Source of the DNA: Sulfodiicoccus acidiphilus | GTDB taxonomy: Archaea; Thermoproteota; Thermoprotei_A; Sulfolobales; Sulfolobaceae | NCBI RefSeq assembly: GCF_003967175.1 | Contig: NZ_AP018553.1 | Span: forward strand, 496,001-560,000 | Reading direction: 5' to 3' | DNA length: 64,000 bases | Shown: positions 28,086-37,017 of the stretch, piece after piece | Layout of the letters: every line of letters starts with the position of its first letter | How positions within the stretch are numbered: the first letter of the stretch is position 1 | Program-made: the position numbers and the translations under genes | Notes under the pieces: model-generated | What the model saw: only the letters and a program-made list of their open reading frames with translations | Database searches by the model: none | Told to the model about the DNA's origin: nothing

Positions 28086-29086
28086 TTATCTATGGAGAAG
28101 TTTGGTCATATTCAGCTTGCACACCTTCTCTCTTTGCTCACAAGTTAATGCTCTATTTATCATCTGTAGAGTTTCCTCGTAACACGCTCTGCCCGCTCTC
28201 TGTCCGAAAGGGTAATCCGTCCCCATTACCACGTGATCCTCCCCCACGAACTCCAACAGGAGCTTCAGGGACGGTACGTTGAAGAATGCGGTATCGTAAT
28301 ACAGGCGTTTAAAGTCAGCTAAAGGATCTTCCACCGCTATGACCTTCCCCTTCCCCCTCATGTCCTTGCCCAACAACTTAACCCTTCCAGCGAAGAAAGG
28401 TATCATCCCCCTCCGTGAGAAACCACCACCTTTAGCCCTGGGTAACGGGCGATCGTACCGGAGAACACCAGCCTAGCCACAGAGAGTGTGGTGTCAAAAG
28501 GCCAGCCATACAATAATGCCAAATTGTAGTCTTCACCTAACCTATCCCACACGACCGGCTCTGTCGGATGAATGAACAACAACAAACCTTTACTGCTTAT
28601 CTCCTTAAACAGGTCGTCGTATCCCTCATCGTAGAATCTCTTCGCCGTATTAGAGGGAAGAGCTACTCCTGGTAGACCTAACTTGATAATTCGCCTCAAC
28701 TCGTCCATCGCCAGAGAGAGATCTGTCGTTGGAAGGGTAGCCAAGGCACTGAGGTGTTCCCGGTCTACGTCAACGATCTCAGACAGCCCGTCGTTGATTG
28801 CTTGACTTAACTGCAAGGCCCTCCTAGGTTCCTTAATTTTGTCTAGGTGAGGTGGACTTACGCTTAAGAATTGCTTCTCTATCCCGAATTCTCTCATGTC
28901 CTCTAAGTGTTTATTCACGTCCACGTGGGGAGTCCCTTCAATGAAGTAGGTCAACGTCTGTTTGGTCTCCTTATCGTAGAGTATGTTGCGGCCTAGGGAG
29001 TCGGGTGGCGAGATCCCTATCTCGTGTAAGGAAGAAAGTTCCTTTATGTATCTCCTAGGAAAAATGTGACAGTGTACGTCCCACAC
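28086..29086 (-). pseudogene. ACMSD-like amidohydrolase-2 family protein (second copy), frameshifted
   Basis: Frames 29086-28403 and 28406-28086 join into one ~333-residue ACMSD-type protein. Metal ligands are the HxH of MWDVHCHIFP, LLFIHPTEP, VVVSHGGG and VVMGTDYPFG. The break falls exactly after SHGGG at five C on the + strand (28407-28411). One extra base gives SHGGGMIPFFAGR. Start is GTG 29086; a reverse-strand CTTTATTTTC near 29109-29118 is a good TATA box. The residue pattern is different enough from the copy at 16668 that the two probably act on different acids. Confidence 0.83.
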
Positions 29087-29335
29087 TTCGACTTCACTTC
29101 TACCAGAAAATAAAGTTCTCTAAAGAGCTTTCATTACTGTTTCGCCAGAACCCACATTGGATGAGTTTTTAGACTACTATAGGTCCAGCTATCCACAAAC
29201 GGAATCGGTCCTTAGTTCAAGTTGAAGACCTCAATTCGGATCTTCGACCACCAAAAAAGATTAAAGATATCTAAGTGGAAAAGGTGTAGGTGTCCTCCCA
29301 TTAGAACCCCCAAGTACCAACTTAAACTCCTGACT

Positions 29336-29959
29336 GTGAACTTGATTCACGAGAAATGTTGGAGCATGTACTATAATGAGGACTCGGTAGTTAAGATCGT
29401 GGGGCTAGTCCCAGACCAAGAAAAGAACGTTCTTAGGGTAGTGGCTTTAGCCGGAGAAAAGGGATATAAGTCCCTGAGTCAGCTCAAAGAACGTGGAATA
29501 ATAAAGAGCTTCTATAACACGTATAGGACGGGCTCCGCGTTCGTCGTCGATATGGCAAGGGAGTACTCCGACTCAGTCACCTCCATATTGTCTAGGAATG
29601 GAGCCGTCGTCCTTAGTTCCTCCAAGTACAACGGAATGGAGGAATGGAACGTCCTCATATACGAGCACCACATACCGCACGCCATGAAAGAACTAGACTC
29701 AGTGGCTCACGTAGAGAGCTATAGAGAGATAGACTATGCACCGTTCCTGACGCTCACTAGACAGGAATATAGGACTCTCTACGCAGCCCTAGCGATGGGT
29801 TACTTCGAGTACCCTAAGAAGGTAAGGGCTAAGGAGGTGGCCAAAGTACTCGGGATAAGAGAGTCCACCTTCGTCTATCACGTGAGGAACGCACAGAGGA
29901 AACTATTCACGAGCTACCTGAAGGGGAGGGAGCCGCTTCTCGACTTCGGTGTAGGTTGA
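29336..29959 (+). CDS. HTH_10 (bacterio-opsin activator-like) transcriptional regulator
   Basis: From GTG 29336 the protein has about 207 residues. The C-terminus is a clear HTH_10 domain: LTRQEYRTLYAALAMGYFEYP followed by KEVAKVLGIRESTFVYHVRNAQRKL. The N-terminal half has the HEKCWS segment seen in archaeal HTH_10 regulators and probably senses a ligand. The frame is open to 29222 but the earlier residues are basic and unlike the family; ATG 29366 is another option. The stop TGA overlaps the TTG start of the acyl-CoA synthetase, so regulator and enzyme are translationally coupled. It is a plausible ligand-responsive controller of that enzyme or of the island. Confidence 0.8.
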   Translation: MNLIHEKCWSMYYNEDSVVKIVGLVPDQEKNVLRVVALAGEKGYKSLSQLKERGIIKSFYNTYRTGSAFVVDMAREYSDSVTSILSRNGAVVLSSSKYNGMEEWNVLIYEHHIPHAMKELDSVAHVESYREIDYAPFLTLTRQEYRTLYAALAMGYFEYPKKVRAKEVAKVLGIRESTFVYHVRNAQRKLFTSYLKGREPLLDFGVG

Positions 29960-31668
29960 GCTGGTGGAGCCTCTTGGTGGATATAATAAGGGAGAAGAGA
30001 GTGTTGTTGAGGCCCAACCTTGAGGACTATGACTCGGTGTGCAAGGACTTCTCGTGGGTCAAGGTAAGGGAGGAGCTTGGGATGATGGGAATGGGCAACG
30101 GAGCTGGGTTGGCCTTGAGGAGGCCCGTGAGCAGGGGGTTGGGCGAATATGTGGCCCTAAGGTGGATCTCTGAGTCAGGGGAGAGGAAGGACTACCCGTT
30201 CTCCACGTTGTTGCAGCAGGGGCTTGGGGTAGCAAATGCTCTCAGGGAACTTGGCCTGTCTATGGGAGACAGGGTTGTTCTTCTCTCAAAACGCGTCCCT
30301 TCACTGTACTTCGCTATGATTGGCGTCCCCCTAGCTGGTGGGACCTTGGTTCCGGTCTTCACGTCCTTCGGTCGTGAAGCGATCAGGTACAGAATCGAGA
30401 ACTCCGGAGCAAAAATGATCGTAGTACACGAGTCGTTGAAGGAAAAAGTCCCCGACGTAGAAGGTTTAAAGGTAGTTGTCACCTCCGATCAATCATTCCC
30501 TAATTCCACGAAAGGTAACGGGAGCTATAGTATACCCACGAATCGCCCGTTCGTCATCGTCTACACCTCGGGTTCAACTGGTAAGCCGAAGGGGATCTGG
30601 CACTCTCACGACATGATGACCTTCTACTACGTATCTGGGAAGTATCATTTCGACCTACATGAAGGACAAGACGTCTTTTGGCATACTGGAGATCCAGCTT
30701 GGATAGCCGGATTCGCGGGGGTGTGGACGGCTTGGGTGAATGGAGTTACCTTACTCTCCTACGAAGGAAGGTTCGACCCAGAGAGGTGGGCGACAATAGT
30801 TGAGGAGAACAAGGTGACTGTATTGTCCACAGCTCCCACAGCGATGAGAATGCTCAAGAAGGCCGAACAAACTGTAGTAAGGCATGACCTGAGTTCCCTT
30901 AGGTTCATTCACGCCGGTGGAGAATACGTAGACCCTGACCTAGTCAGGTGGAGCCATAAGAAGCTAGGTCTCCCAGTCCATGACGCATATGGACAAACGG
31001 AGACCGCCACATACGTCATAGCTAACTTCATTTCCTTACCCATAAAGGTGGGATCTATGGGAAGGCCGCTGCCTGGAGTTAAGGCGCTAGTTGTGGACGA
31101 AAAGGGGCGGCCTCTCCCAGCCAACACGCCGGGACTCCTCGCCTTCGTTCCAGATTTTCCTGCTTTGGCTAAAGGAGTGTGGAACGACGACGAAAGGTGG
31201 AAGGCGTACTTCAAGGGTGGATATTACGTCACTGGTGATAGGGCGTTGGTTGATGAGGATGGTTACTTCTGGTACCTGGGAAGGGAAGATGACGTGATAA
31301 AGGTGTCAGGTTACAGGGTCTCCCCGGTCGAAATTGAATCGGTACTCATGACCCACCCGGCTGTGGCAGAGGCTGCCGTGATTGGAGTTCCTGACCCTGA
31401 AAGGGGGAACAGGATAAAAGCCTACGTCGTCCTTAGGGAGGACTACTCGAGTGAGGCGGATTTACCTGTGAAGCTAAGAGAATACGTCAAACTCAACCTG
31501 GCCTCTCATATGGCTCCCGCTGAGGTAGAAATAGTGAAAGAGTTACCTCACACGCTTAGCGGAAAGATTCTCAGGAGGCTACTCAGGTCTATAGAGACCA
31601 AATCCCCAGTTGGAGACACCAGCACCTTGGATAACCAGGATCTGGTTAAGGACCTCAAGAAAGCTTAG
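29956..31668 (+). CDS. Acyl-CoA synthetase (AMP-forming, acetyl/propionyl/acyl type)
   Basis: The intact 570-residue ANL enzyme has the P-loop IVYTSGSTGKPKGIWHSHD, the YGQTETATY motif, the YYVTGDRA hinge, KVSGYRVSP and the catalytic lysine in TLSGKILRR. Its length and the WHTGDPAWIAG segment resemble acetyl-CoA/medium-chain acyl-CoA synthetases. It would convert a free acid from the island to its CoA thioester at the cost of ATP. TTG 29956 overlaps the regulator's stop (TTGA). The last ~20 residues after the catalytic lysine are a polar tail. Confidence 0.9.
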   Translation: MSWWSLLVDIIREKRVLLRPNLEDYDSVCKDFSWVKVREELGMMGMGNGAGLALRRPVSRGLGEYVALRWISESGERKDYPFSTLLQQGLGVANALRELGLSMGDRVVLLSKRVPSLYFAMIGVPLAGGTLVPVFTSFGREAIRYRIENSGAKMIVVHESLKEKVPDVEGLKVVVTSDQSFPNSTKGNGSYSIPTNRPFVIVYTSGSTGKPKGIWHSHDMMTFYYVSGKYHFDLHEGQDVFWHTGDPAWIAGFAGVWTAWVNGVTLLSYEGRFDPERWATIVEENKVTVLSTAPTAMRMLKKAEQTVVRHDLSSLRFIHAGGEYVDPDLVRWSHKKLGLPVHDAYGQTETATYVIANFISLPIKVGSMGRPLPGVKALVVDEKGRPLPANTPGLLAFVPDFPALAKGVWNDDERWKAYFKGGYYVTGDRALVDEDGYFWYLGREDDVIKVSGYRVSPVEIESVLMTHPAVAEAAVIGVPDPERGNRIKAYVVLREDYSSEADLPVKLREYVKLNLASHMAPAEVEIVKELPHTLSGKILRRLLRSIETKSPVGDTSTLDNQDLVKDLKKA

Positions 31669-32330
31669 GGACTTCGAGTTACAAAGCAACGGAAACCTCG
31701 CATCTTCTGGGGACAGGGACAATGATTCAAATGTTTCGTTTTCTTGACTCTTAGTTTATAATTAAGATAAAAGCGATCAAAGCTATAACTTCGATGAAGG
31801 TCGTTTTAACCGAACCACTCCCACCTCTCATAAGCAGCTGCGTTAGGGCTCTTCGTCACTCTTTTGGACGTTAAGGAAAATATTCCTAATCCGAACCAGG
31901 ACAACGTTACTCAAACAATCCCCTCAGCTTTTCACAGGACCCCTGATGAGGAGTATAAAACTGTCTTCCAGGGAGCACAGGACCCCTAAGGAAGCGAGTT
32001 ATCACTCTACAAGGTTAGTGCGACCACATCAATCCCGGTAGGTTCCTAAAGTATACGCGCTCACGGTTTAGCCACTTAAAGTGCTTATGTGATAGACCTA
32101 GAGAAGATGGTAGTTAAGACAGCGACTGTAGGAGAGGCTTCAATCTTGGATTGTTCTAGAAATATCATGGAGCACTTGAGGCGGAAAATAAAGGGAAAAA
32201 GGTCTACGTGAGAAGGTAAAGCGTTCCTGAAAGGTGTGTTTAAGAAATCTCAGAATGGGGTTGAAGCTGACAATGTTGTTGCTGTCGATGTTTACATGAC
32301 TGATGTCATTTGTAGGTCCTTCCGTACAGC
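31669..32330. other. 660-bp gap with a decayed gene start
   Basis: A TATA box (AGATAAAAG, 31765-31773) and the first 26 codons of a dehydrogenase-like gene are kept at 31794-31874. The rest up to the enoyl-CoA hydratase stop shows only short peptide fragments with many stops. Confidence 0.4.
31794..31874 (+). pseudogene. N-terminal remnant of a possible D-2-hydroxyacid dehydrogenase
   Basis: ATG 31794 lies 26 nt after a TATA box and opens MKVVLTEPLPPLISSCVRAL before a stop at 27 codons. The MKV(L/V)xTEPLP start and following helix resemble D-isomer-specific 2-hydroxyacid dehydrogenases. Nothing recognisable follows, so only a promoter and gene start remain. The family call rests on ~15 residues. 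Confidence 0.3.
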
Positions 32331-33095
32331 TTATTTGCCACTGAACCTGGGTTCTCTCCTGTTGAGGAACGAATTCACGCCCTCCTTGAAGTCCTCCGAG
32401 TACCTCAGTAATCCGAACGTTTTCCTTTCTATGTCCAATGCCGCGTCGAAAGGTGCATCAGCTATCGTCCTGAGGACTCCCTTCAGCGCCTTCAGGGCCA
32501 GTGGAGATAGGGTCGCGAGTTCCTTGGCGACCTCAAGTGTTCTAGGTTCTAGTTCGTCCTCTTCCACTACTTCATGAATTAGTCCATACTCTAACGCTTT
32601 GCCAGCGTCGATCCTCTTTCCTAACATGAGGAGGTAGGTCGCTCTTGAAAGGCCAACCATCTTGACTAGCCTAGTTATTCCTCCGCTGGCCGGCACCATC
32701 CCCAACTTCACCTCAGGGAGGGCGAACAACGATTTGGATGTGGCTATCCTTATGTCGCAGGAGAGTGCCAACTCAAGGCCAGCGCCGAAGGTGTAGCCGT
32801 TTATACTAGCTACTACGGGCTTAGATATCTTCTCAGCTGTGGAGAGGTCCTCCCCCCACTTGAGGAGGTCATCAACGTTCGTGTTGAGAAATTCTCCCAC
32901 ATCTCCTCCAGAACTGAAGGACTTGTTTCCGGCGCCCTTTACTACCACTACCCTCACTTGAGGGTTAGAGTCCATGAATCTCATCGCCTCTCCCACTTCC
33001 CTCCTCCCTTGTAGGGTGATTGCGTTCATCTTCTCAGGCCTCTCTATCACCACCTCTCCTATGCCACTCTCGTCGTGAACTGTGGTCCTAATCAT
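32331..33095 (-). CDS. Enoyl-CoA hydratase/isomerase (crotonase) family protein
   Basis: The 254-residue protein has the crotonase core: KSFSSGGDVGEF (CoA/oxyanion loop), YTFGAGLELALSCDIRIA (oxyanion and first glutamate) and LPEVKLGMVPASGG (second glutamate). Both acid-base glutamates of hydratases are present, which favours true hydratase activity over isomerase or hydrolase activity. It would act on enoyl-CoA esters from acyl-CoA synthetases such as the one at 29956. ATG 33095 is preceded by a reverse-strand A/T-rich TTTTTATCC near 33124-33132. Confidence 0.9.
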   Translation of the reverse strand: MIRTTVHDESGIGEVVIERPEKMNAITLQGRREVGEAMRFMDSNPQVRVVVVKGAGNKSFSSGGDVGEFLNTNVDDLLKWGEDLSTAEKISKPVVASINGYTFGAGLELALSCDIRIATSKSLFALPEVKLGMVPASGGITRLVKMVGLSRATYLLMLGKRIDAGKALEYGLIHEVVEEDELEPRTLEVAKELATLSPLALKALKGVLRTIADAPFDAALDIERKTFGLLRYSEDFKEGVNSFLNRREPRFSGK

Positions 33096-33479
33096 AGCTC
33101 CTCCGTATGAGCTGACCTGTCGGGGATAAAAATTCCATGCTATCTACATGGACACATGATTTAAGGTAGGGAGCTCACAGGTGGAAGTCTCTTCCGTAGA
33201 AAAGGCCGGCGGTTTGATTGGAGGTCATCCACCGACCAGAGTTAGTCAAGAGGGTAAAATGTCAGGAGACATAACTCCTATGGGCAGGGATCTGCTGAGG
33301 TATCCTCCATCTGAGGTGCATCGTGGGAAACAGTTACAGAGTAGGGGGTTGAGGTGGAGGAAAGCCTCGCCTTTCACGGCGGGGACGGACACCCCCCTTC
33401 TATCTAAATACTACTTTTCCCAAGCAACTTTCGATGGCCAGGAGGGTCGAAGGATCGGAGCCGCGATCTCGACGAAGGT

Positions 33480-34484
33480 CGCCCCTCCTAGTCCTCGTGA
33501 ACGACTACGTCGAAGCGATGCGTTCCACCCTTTTCCGGTAGAAGGAGAACGTCCAGATCCAGAAGGGAGTGTTAGGTAAAATCCACTAGGAGTTCTACAC
33601 CACGTTGAGGGAGGAGTTCGGCCTACCTTCTAAGGTAGCTGAACACTGCCACCGTGACGTCCAATCAGCGTACAACCTGCACGACGACCCTAGGGTCGCT
33701 TCCCCAGCGAGGGTAAACGGCGCGGTCGACGCAGAGAGCCGAAACCTGGGGTGGCGGGAGCCGGCGACCTCCAAATCTCTGGCCCGAGGAACTCGAGCAG
33801 TACTCGAGTTGGAGGACGAGATAGGCCATACTCCTAGTCCTAGTAGGAAGTCCTTTGATGGGAGAAGGTAACCTGAGTCCAGCGTCGCCCTAGACGCGGC
33901 CGGAGTGGTCGGTACGACACCCAACACGTCTGGATACCCACCCCTCCGCGACGCCCACTGTTTGAAGTAGCTAGCTGAGGGTTTGCGAGGGAGTACCCCA
34001 CCAGGACGCGAGACTGAAGAGTACTTGGGACTAACGAACTCAACAACCGTGCTTTCTCGCCTACCATACAGTCCAATACTGCAAACGACGATACTGCTTC
34101 AAGTTAGAGTTCATCGCGAAACCCTCTCGACAGTTTGTCCACAATCTCAATGAGGTCCTCGAGGTAACTCCAGCTCGACTTTTGCACCGTCCTCGACGAT
34201 CCACTTCCCCTTTGCTGGCCATCCTCCGAGATCTTCCTTACTCGTGCGTGGAGTTCTGCGGGGGATCCGTTCGTTCTAAGTGCGGGCAGAACACGAGTGA
34301 AGTTGGTTATCGTTGGTTTAAGTGTACTTGCGGTCACGAGAGCGACCGCGACGTCGCAGTCACGAACTTGAACGGGAGGGGTTCTCCGATCTCCTCGACT
34401 GCCCCTCAGAGGTGTAAACCCGAACCGATGGGGGAACCCTTCAGGGCGAGGAGGAAGTCAGGTGAACAAAGGATACGACTTTAG
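33480..34484 (+). pseudogene. tnpB: tnpB remnant (RNA-guided nuclease of IS605 family), multiply broken
   Basis: Coherent TnpB-like peptides occur in several frames. An N-terminal part reads LVNDYVEAMRSTLFR, then a stop, then LREEFGLPSKVAE, typical of Sulfolobus TnpB. A C-terminal part has the zinc ribbon SKCGQNT...[19 protein letters not shown] and a tail ending with [12 protein letters not shown]. The RuvC catalytic core between them is not intact. Stops include TAG codons near 33539 and 33586. It cannot make an active nuclease. Confidence 0.72.
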
Positions 34485-34603
34485 CCGATCGTATCTTTTC
34501 CTGTCCTAAATGCGGTTAGACTACGAGCCGCGACTATAACACTTCTCTAAACGGCCGTGCGAGGTCTGCACCGCCCTTAGGGCCCGCAGACAAGAGACCT
34601 CTG

Positions 34604-34637
34604 CTATACACTCCCTTTTCCGAGAGGGAGTGTATAG
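34604..34637 (+). ncRNA. Perfect 13-bp hairpin before the element's right end, possible omega-RNA stem
   Basis: CTATACACTCCCT (34604-34616) and AGGGAGTGTATAG (34625-34637) pair perfectly around an 8-nt loop. It lies 9 bp before the GAGAAGCAGG right-end motif, where TnpB elements encode their guide (omega/re) RNA scaffold. Survival of a perfect stem in an otherwise decayed element is notable. Transcription is not shown. Confidence 0.4.
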
Positions 34638-34708
34638 TGAGTTTCCTGTGAGAAGCAGGAAATCCCCAACGTGAGGACGCCAGTCCAGGAGGGCGGGGTT
34701 AGTTCACA

Positions 34709-35124
34709 CCTAAGGCTCTGACTCTCGGAGAAATGGGTGGCCTTCCATCTGTTAAGAGACACGGGTGTCAACCCACAAGATCGTTCAAACGACTGAAAGT
34801 CTCGCAGGTTAACCTTCACACGTACTTCAGGATTAAGTAAAGGCCGAACTCTCCCTGTTAAGACACCGTTGTAAGCTATGATCCGGCGAAGGACAATATA
34901 GGCAATTGTCCGTGCTAAGGGTAATACATTCGTGTCCACAATGGATCTAGATGGGTTCTAGAGTTTGATTTAGACTTAGTATTAGAGTTTCGTCTTGCTA
35001 TCGGGTGTGTGCTCATCAGCATCCTTGAGGTAATTCAGTGGAGACTCCAGTTCAGCGTTGTGCCTTCCATCGATATCACCGTGTCTCACCCTCTTCGTCA
35101 TGGCATCCAATTAAGTAAGGTTCT
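34709..35124. other. 415-bp gap downstream of the TnpB relic and purK
   Basis: A reverse-strand frame (34939-34604) has no recognisable product. The first ~20 bp after TAGTTCAC would be the guide position if the relic still made an omega RNA. Nothing else is supported. Confidence 0.35.
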
Positions 35125-36186
35125 CTATAAATCGAGGCCGTTGGGGTAGAGGAGAGACAGAACTCGATCGATTTTCTCCCTCACCTCTCTGATATCCTCC
35201 CCAAGTACGTTTACGTGGCCCATCTTCCTCCTCTTCCTAGCCTCCATCTTACCGTACCAGTGGAGCCTACCGTACCTGAGTACCTCCTTAGGTACGTCAG
35301 AGAGTCCTAAGATGTTGACAGTTCCGTAGGCCGAGTGAACCTGAGTCTCCCCTAGGGGCAGGCCGGCGATAGCTCTGAGGTGGTTCTCGAACTGAGACGT
35401 CCTCGCCGCGTCGAGTGTGTGGTGTCCAGTGTTATGAACCCGGGGCGCATACTCGTTCACGATCACACTACTTTCCTTCACAAAGAACTCTACCGCCATT
35501 GTACCTACGTAGTCTAGGGCCTCCGCTAGCCGTCTCGCGTAGGACGTCATTGCTTCATCGCCAGTTGGACCGAAGCTGTAGATGAGGATCCCAGCCTTGT
35601 TTACGTTGAATGAAGGTTGGTAGGTCCTGAACTCTCCGTCTTTACCCCTCACCGCTACCACCGACGCTTCGTAATCGAAGTCTACTAGGTCCTCCACCAC
35701 GAAGGGCTCCTTTGACTCCCTTATGGGGGCCGTTGAGGGATCTCCCCTCACGAAGTATTGGCCCTTCCCGTCGTATCCTCCCTTGGCCGACTTCACCACG
35801 CCTACGTTGTTGAACTGGTCTTTCAGAAGTCTTAGGGCCTCCCTCCCATCCTCCGCCGGGTACCACCTTGGTACAGGAAGCCCCAAGGAGGAGAGGAGTT
35901 TCCTCTCTTCCCTTCTGTCCCTCTTGGGCAAGATCGCCTTTAGATTTGGGGTTAACTTACTTAGCTGCTGAGCCTCTTGAAGGACTCCGTCATCCACATG
36001 CTCGAACTCAAACGTCACAACGTCCGCCCACTCCACGGCCTCCTTCGCCTCAGACAGGGTGAAGCAGTAGTCGCTCACCTGGCATCCCGGCGATCCCGGA
36101 CCTTCCAGGACGCCGAACTTCATGGGGAGACCCCTGCCTTCCAACACCATCATTCTTCCAAGCTGACCTCCCCCAAGTATGAGCAC
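35125..36186 (-). CDS. purK: N5-carboxyaminoimidazole ribonucleotide synthase
   Basis: This ATP-grasp enzyme has the PurK N-terminus VLILGGGQLGRMM, the VVKSAKGGYDGKGQYFV nucleotide loop, the EDLVDFDYEASVVAVR and FFVKESSVIVNEYAPRVHNTGHHT catalytic segments. It carboxylates AIR with ATP and bicarbonate in purine synthesis. The frame is open to 36213, but GTG 36186 lies one base after the purE stop and puts the family's conserved start at residue 1, giving about 353 residues. It is in one operon with purE. Confidence 0.93.
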   Translation of the reverse strand: MLILGGGQLGRMMVLEGRGLPMKFGVLEGPGSPGCQVSDYCFTLSEAKEAVEWADVVTFEFEHVDDGVLQEAQQLSKLTPNLKAILPKRDRREERKLLSSLGLPVPRWYPAEDGREALRLLKDQFNNVGVVKSAKGGYDGKGQYFVRGDPSTAPIRESKEPFVVEDLVDFDYEASVVAVRGKDGEFRTYQPSFNVNKAGILIYSFGPTGDEAMTSYARRLAEALDYVGTMAVEFFVKESSVIVNEYAPRVHNTGHHTLDAARTSQFENHLRAIAGLPLGETQVHSAYGTVNILGLSDVPKEVLRYGRLHWYGKMEARKRRKMGHVNVLGEDIREVREKIDRVLSLLYPNGLDL

Positions 36187-36187
36187 G

Positions 36188-36673
36188 TTATTCCAGCTTG
36201 GACTGGATGACATCCTTCGCCTGGTCCTCCGCGAATTGTCTTAGCTTCTCCTGTAGGTCCGGCCTCTTAATTGCCATGATCCTCACCGCTAGGAGGGCAG
36301 CGTTCTTCGCGTTACCCACAGCTACTGTTGCGACTGGTACCCCTCGTGGCATTTGCACAATTGAGAGCAACGAGTCCAGCCCTCCCACGTGTTTAGTGGG
36401 TATGGGGACCCCTATCACTGGCAACGTAGTGAGAGAAGCCGTCATTCCCGGTAGATGGGCGGCACCGCCGGCTCCTGCTATTATCACTTCAAGTCCCCTC
36501 GACGCTGCTTCCTTTGCGTAGGAGTACATGAGCTCAGGTGTTCTGTGAGCTGAAACGATCTTCACCTCGTGGGGCACTCCGAACTCGTGCAGTGTAGTAG
36601 ACGCCTCCCTCATGTACTCCCAGTCTGACTTGCTCCCCATTATGACTCCAACTAGGGGCTTATGAGCTTCCAT
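36188..36673 (-). CDS. purE: N5-carboxyaminoimidazole ribonucleotide mutase
   Basis: The 161-residue class I PurE has [13 protein letters not shown] at the N-terminus, [29 protein letters not shown] and [22 protein letters not shown], all diagnostic. It converts N5-CAIR to CAIR, the step after PurK. A reverse-strand TTAATTTAAG (36692-36701) is a TATA box about 26 nt before ATG 36673. The PurK start follows its stop directly, so the two-step route is co-expressed. Confidence 0.95.
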   Translation of the reverse strand: MEAHKPLVGVIMGSKSDWEYMREASTTLHEFGVPHEVKIVSAHRTPELMYSYAKEAASRGLEVIIAGAGGAAHLPGMTASLTTLPVIGVPIPTKHVGGLDSLLSIVQMPRGVPVATVAVGNAKNAALLAVRIMAIKRPDLQEKLRQFAEDQAKDVIQSKLE

Positions 36674-37017
36674 GAGAGAACGTTCCAGGAGGCTTAAATT
36701 AATCTTACGCAGTGGGCGACTCCGCTCCTCGCTGAGGTGTTCTCGAGTTCGCCGCCTCTTGGCGCGACCAGCTGAGGCTAAAGGACTTCTGCACTAAAGT
36801 CCTTCACGGATGTGGAAAGGACAACGAGGAGCCAGACGTAGGGGAAGGGACAACGTACTTTCCCGCTCTAAGGTCACGAAGTTTTGAGGGATGGGCCTTT
36901 TCAACGTTTCCTAACTAACAAACTTCCTCCGACTTTTCCGTTTGAAAACTGACCCTTCTAGCCGAAGACCTAGACGTTTCAGTTCAAGTTAAATTCCCCT
37001 CCATAGATAGGAAGCGA
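36674..37017. other. 340-bp divergent intergenic region
   Basis: It holds the purE TATA box on the left and a TTAAATT TATA box (about 36989-36995) for the gene at 37018. An 8-bp inverted repeat AAGGACTT/AAGTCCTT (36781-36788 and 36797-36804) lies between them. Confidence 0.45.

Larger units (their letters stand above)
33337..34708 (+). mobile_element. Decayed IS605-family (TnpB-type) element
   Basis: The left end (33337-33425) contains GGGGGTTGAGG, a GGAAAG/CTTTC hairpin and a GGGGACGGAC stretch. Its close relative in inverted orientation is at about 40100-40170, and more diverged relatives are at 55939 and 60801. It is followed by a broken tnpB (33480-34484), a strong hairpin (34604-34637) and a right end (34646-34708) with GAGAAGCAGGAAATCCCC and a terminal TAGTTCAC. 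No tnpA is present. The order left end - tnpB - right end matches IS605/IS1341-type elements. Confidence 0.7.

Noticed and set aside
34604-34939. Reverse-strand ORF of 111 residues over the element's right end
   Set aside because: No family motif, and it covers the hairpin and right-end motif of the TnpB relic, so it is a chance frame.
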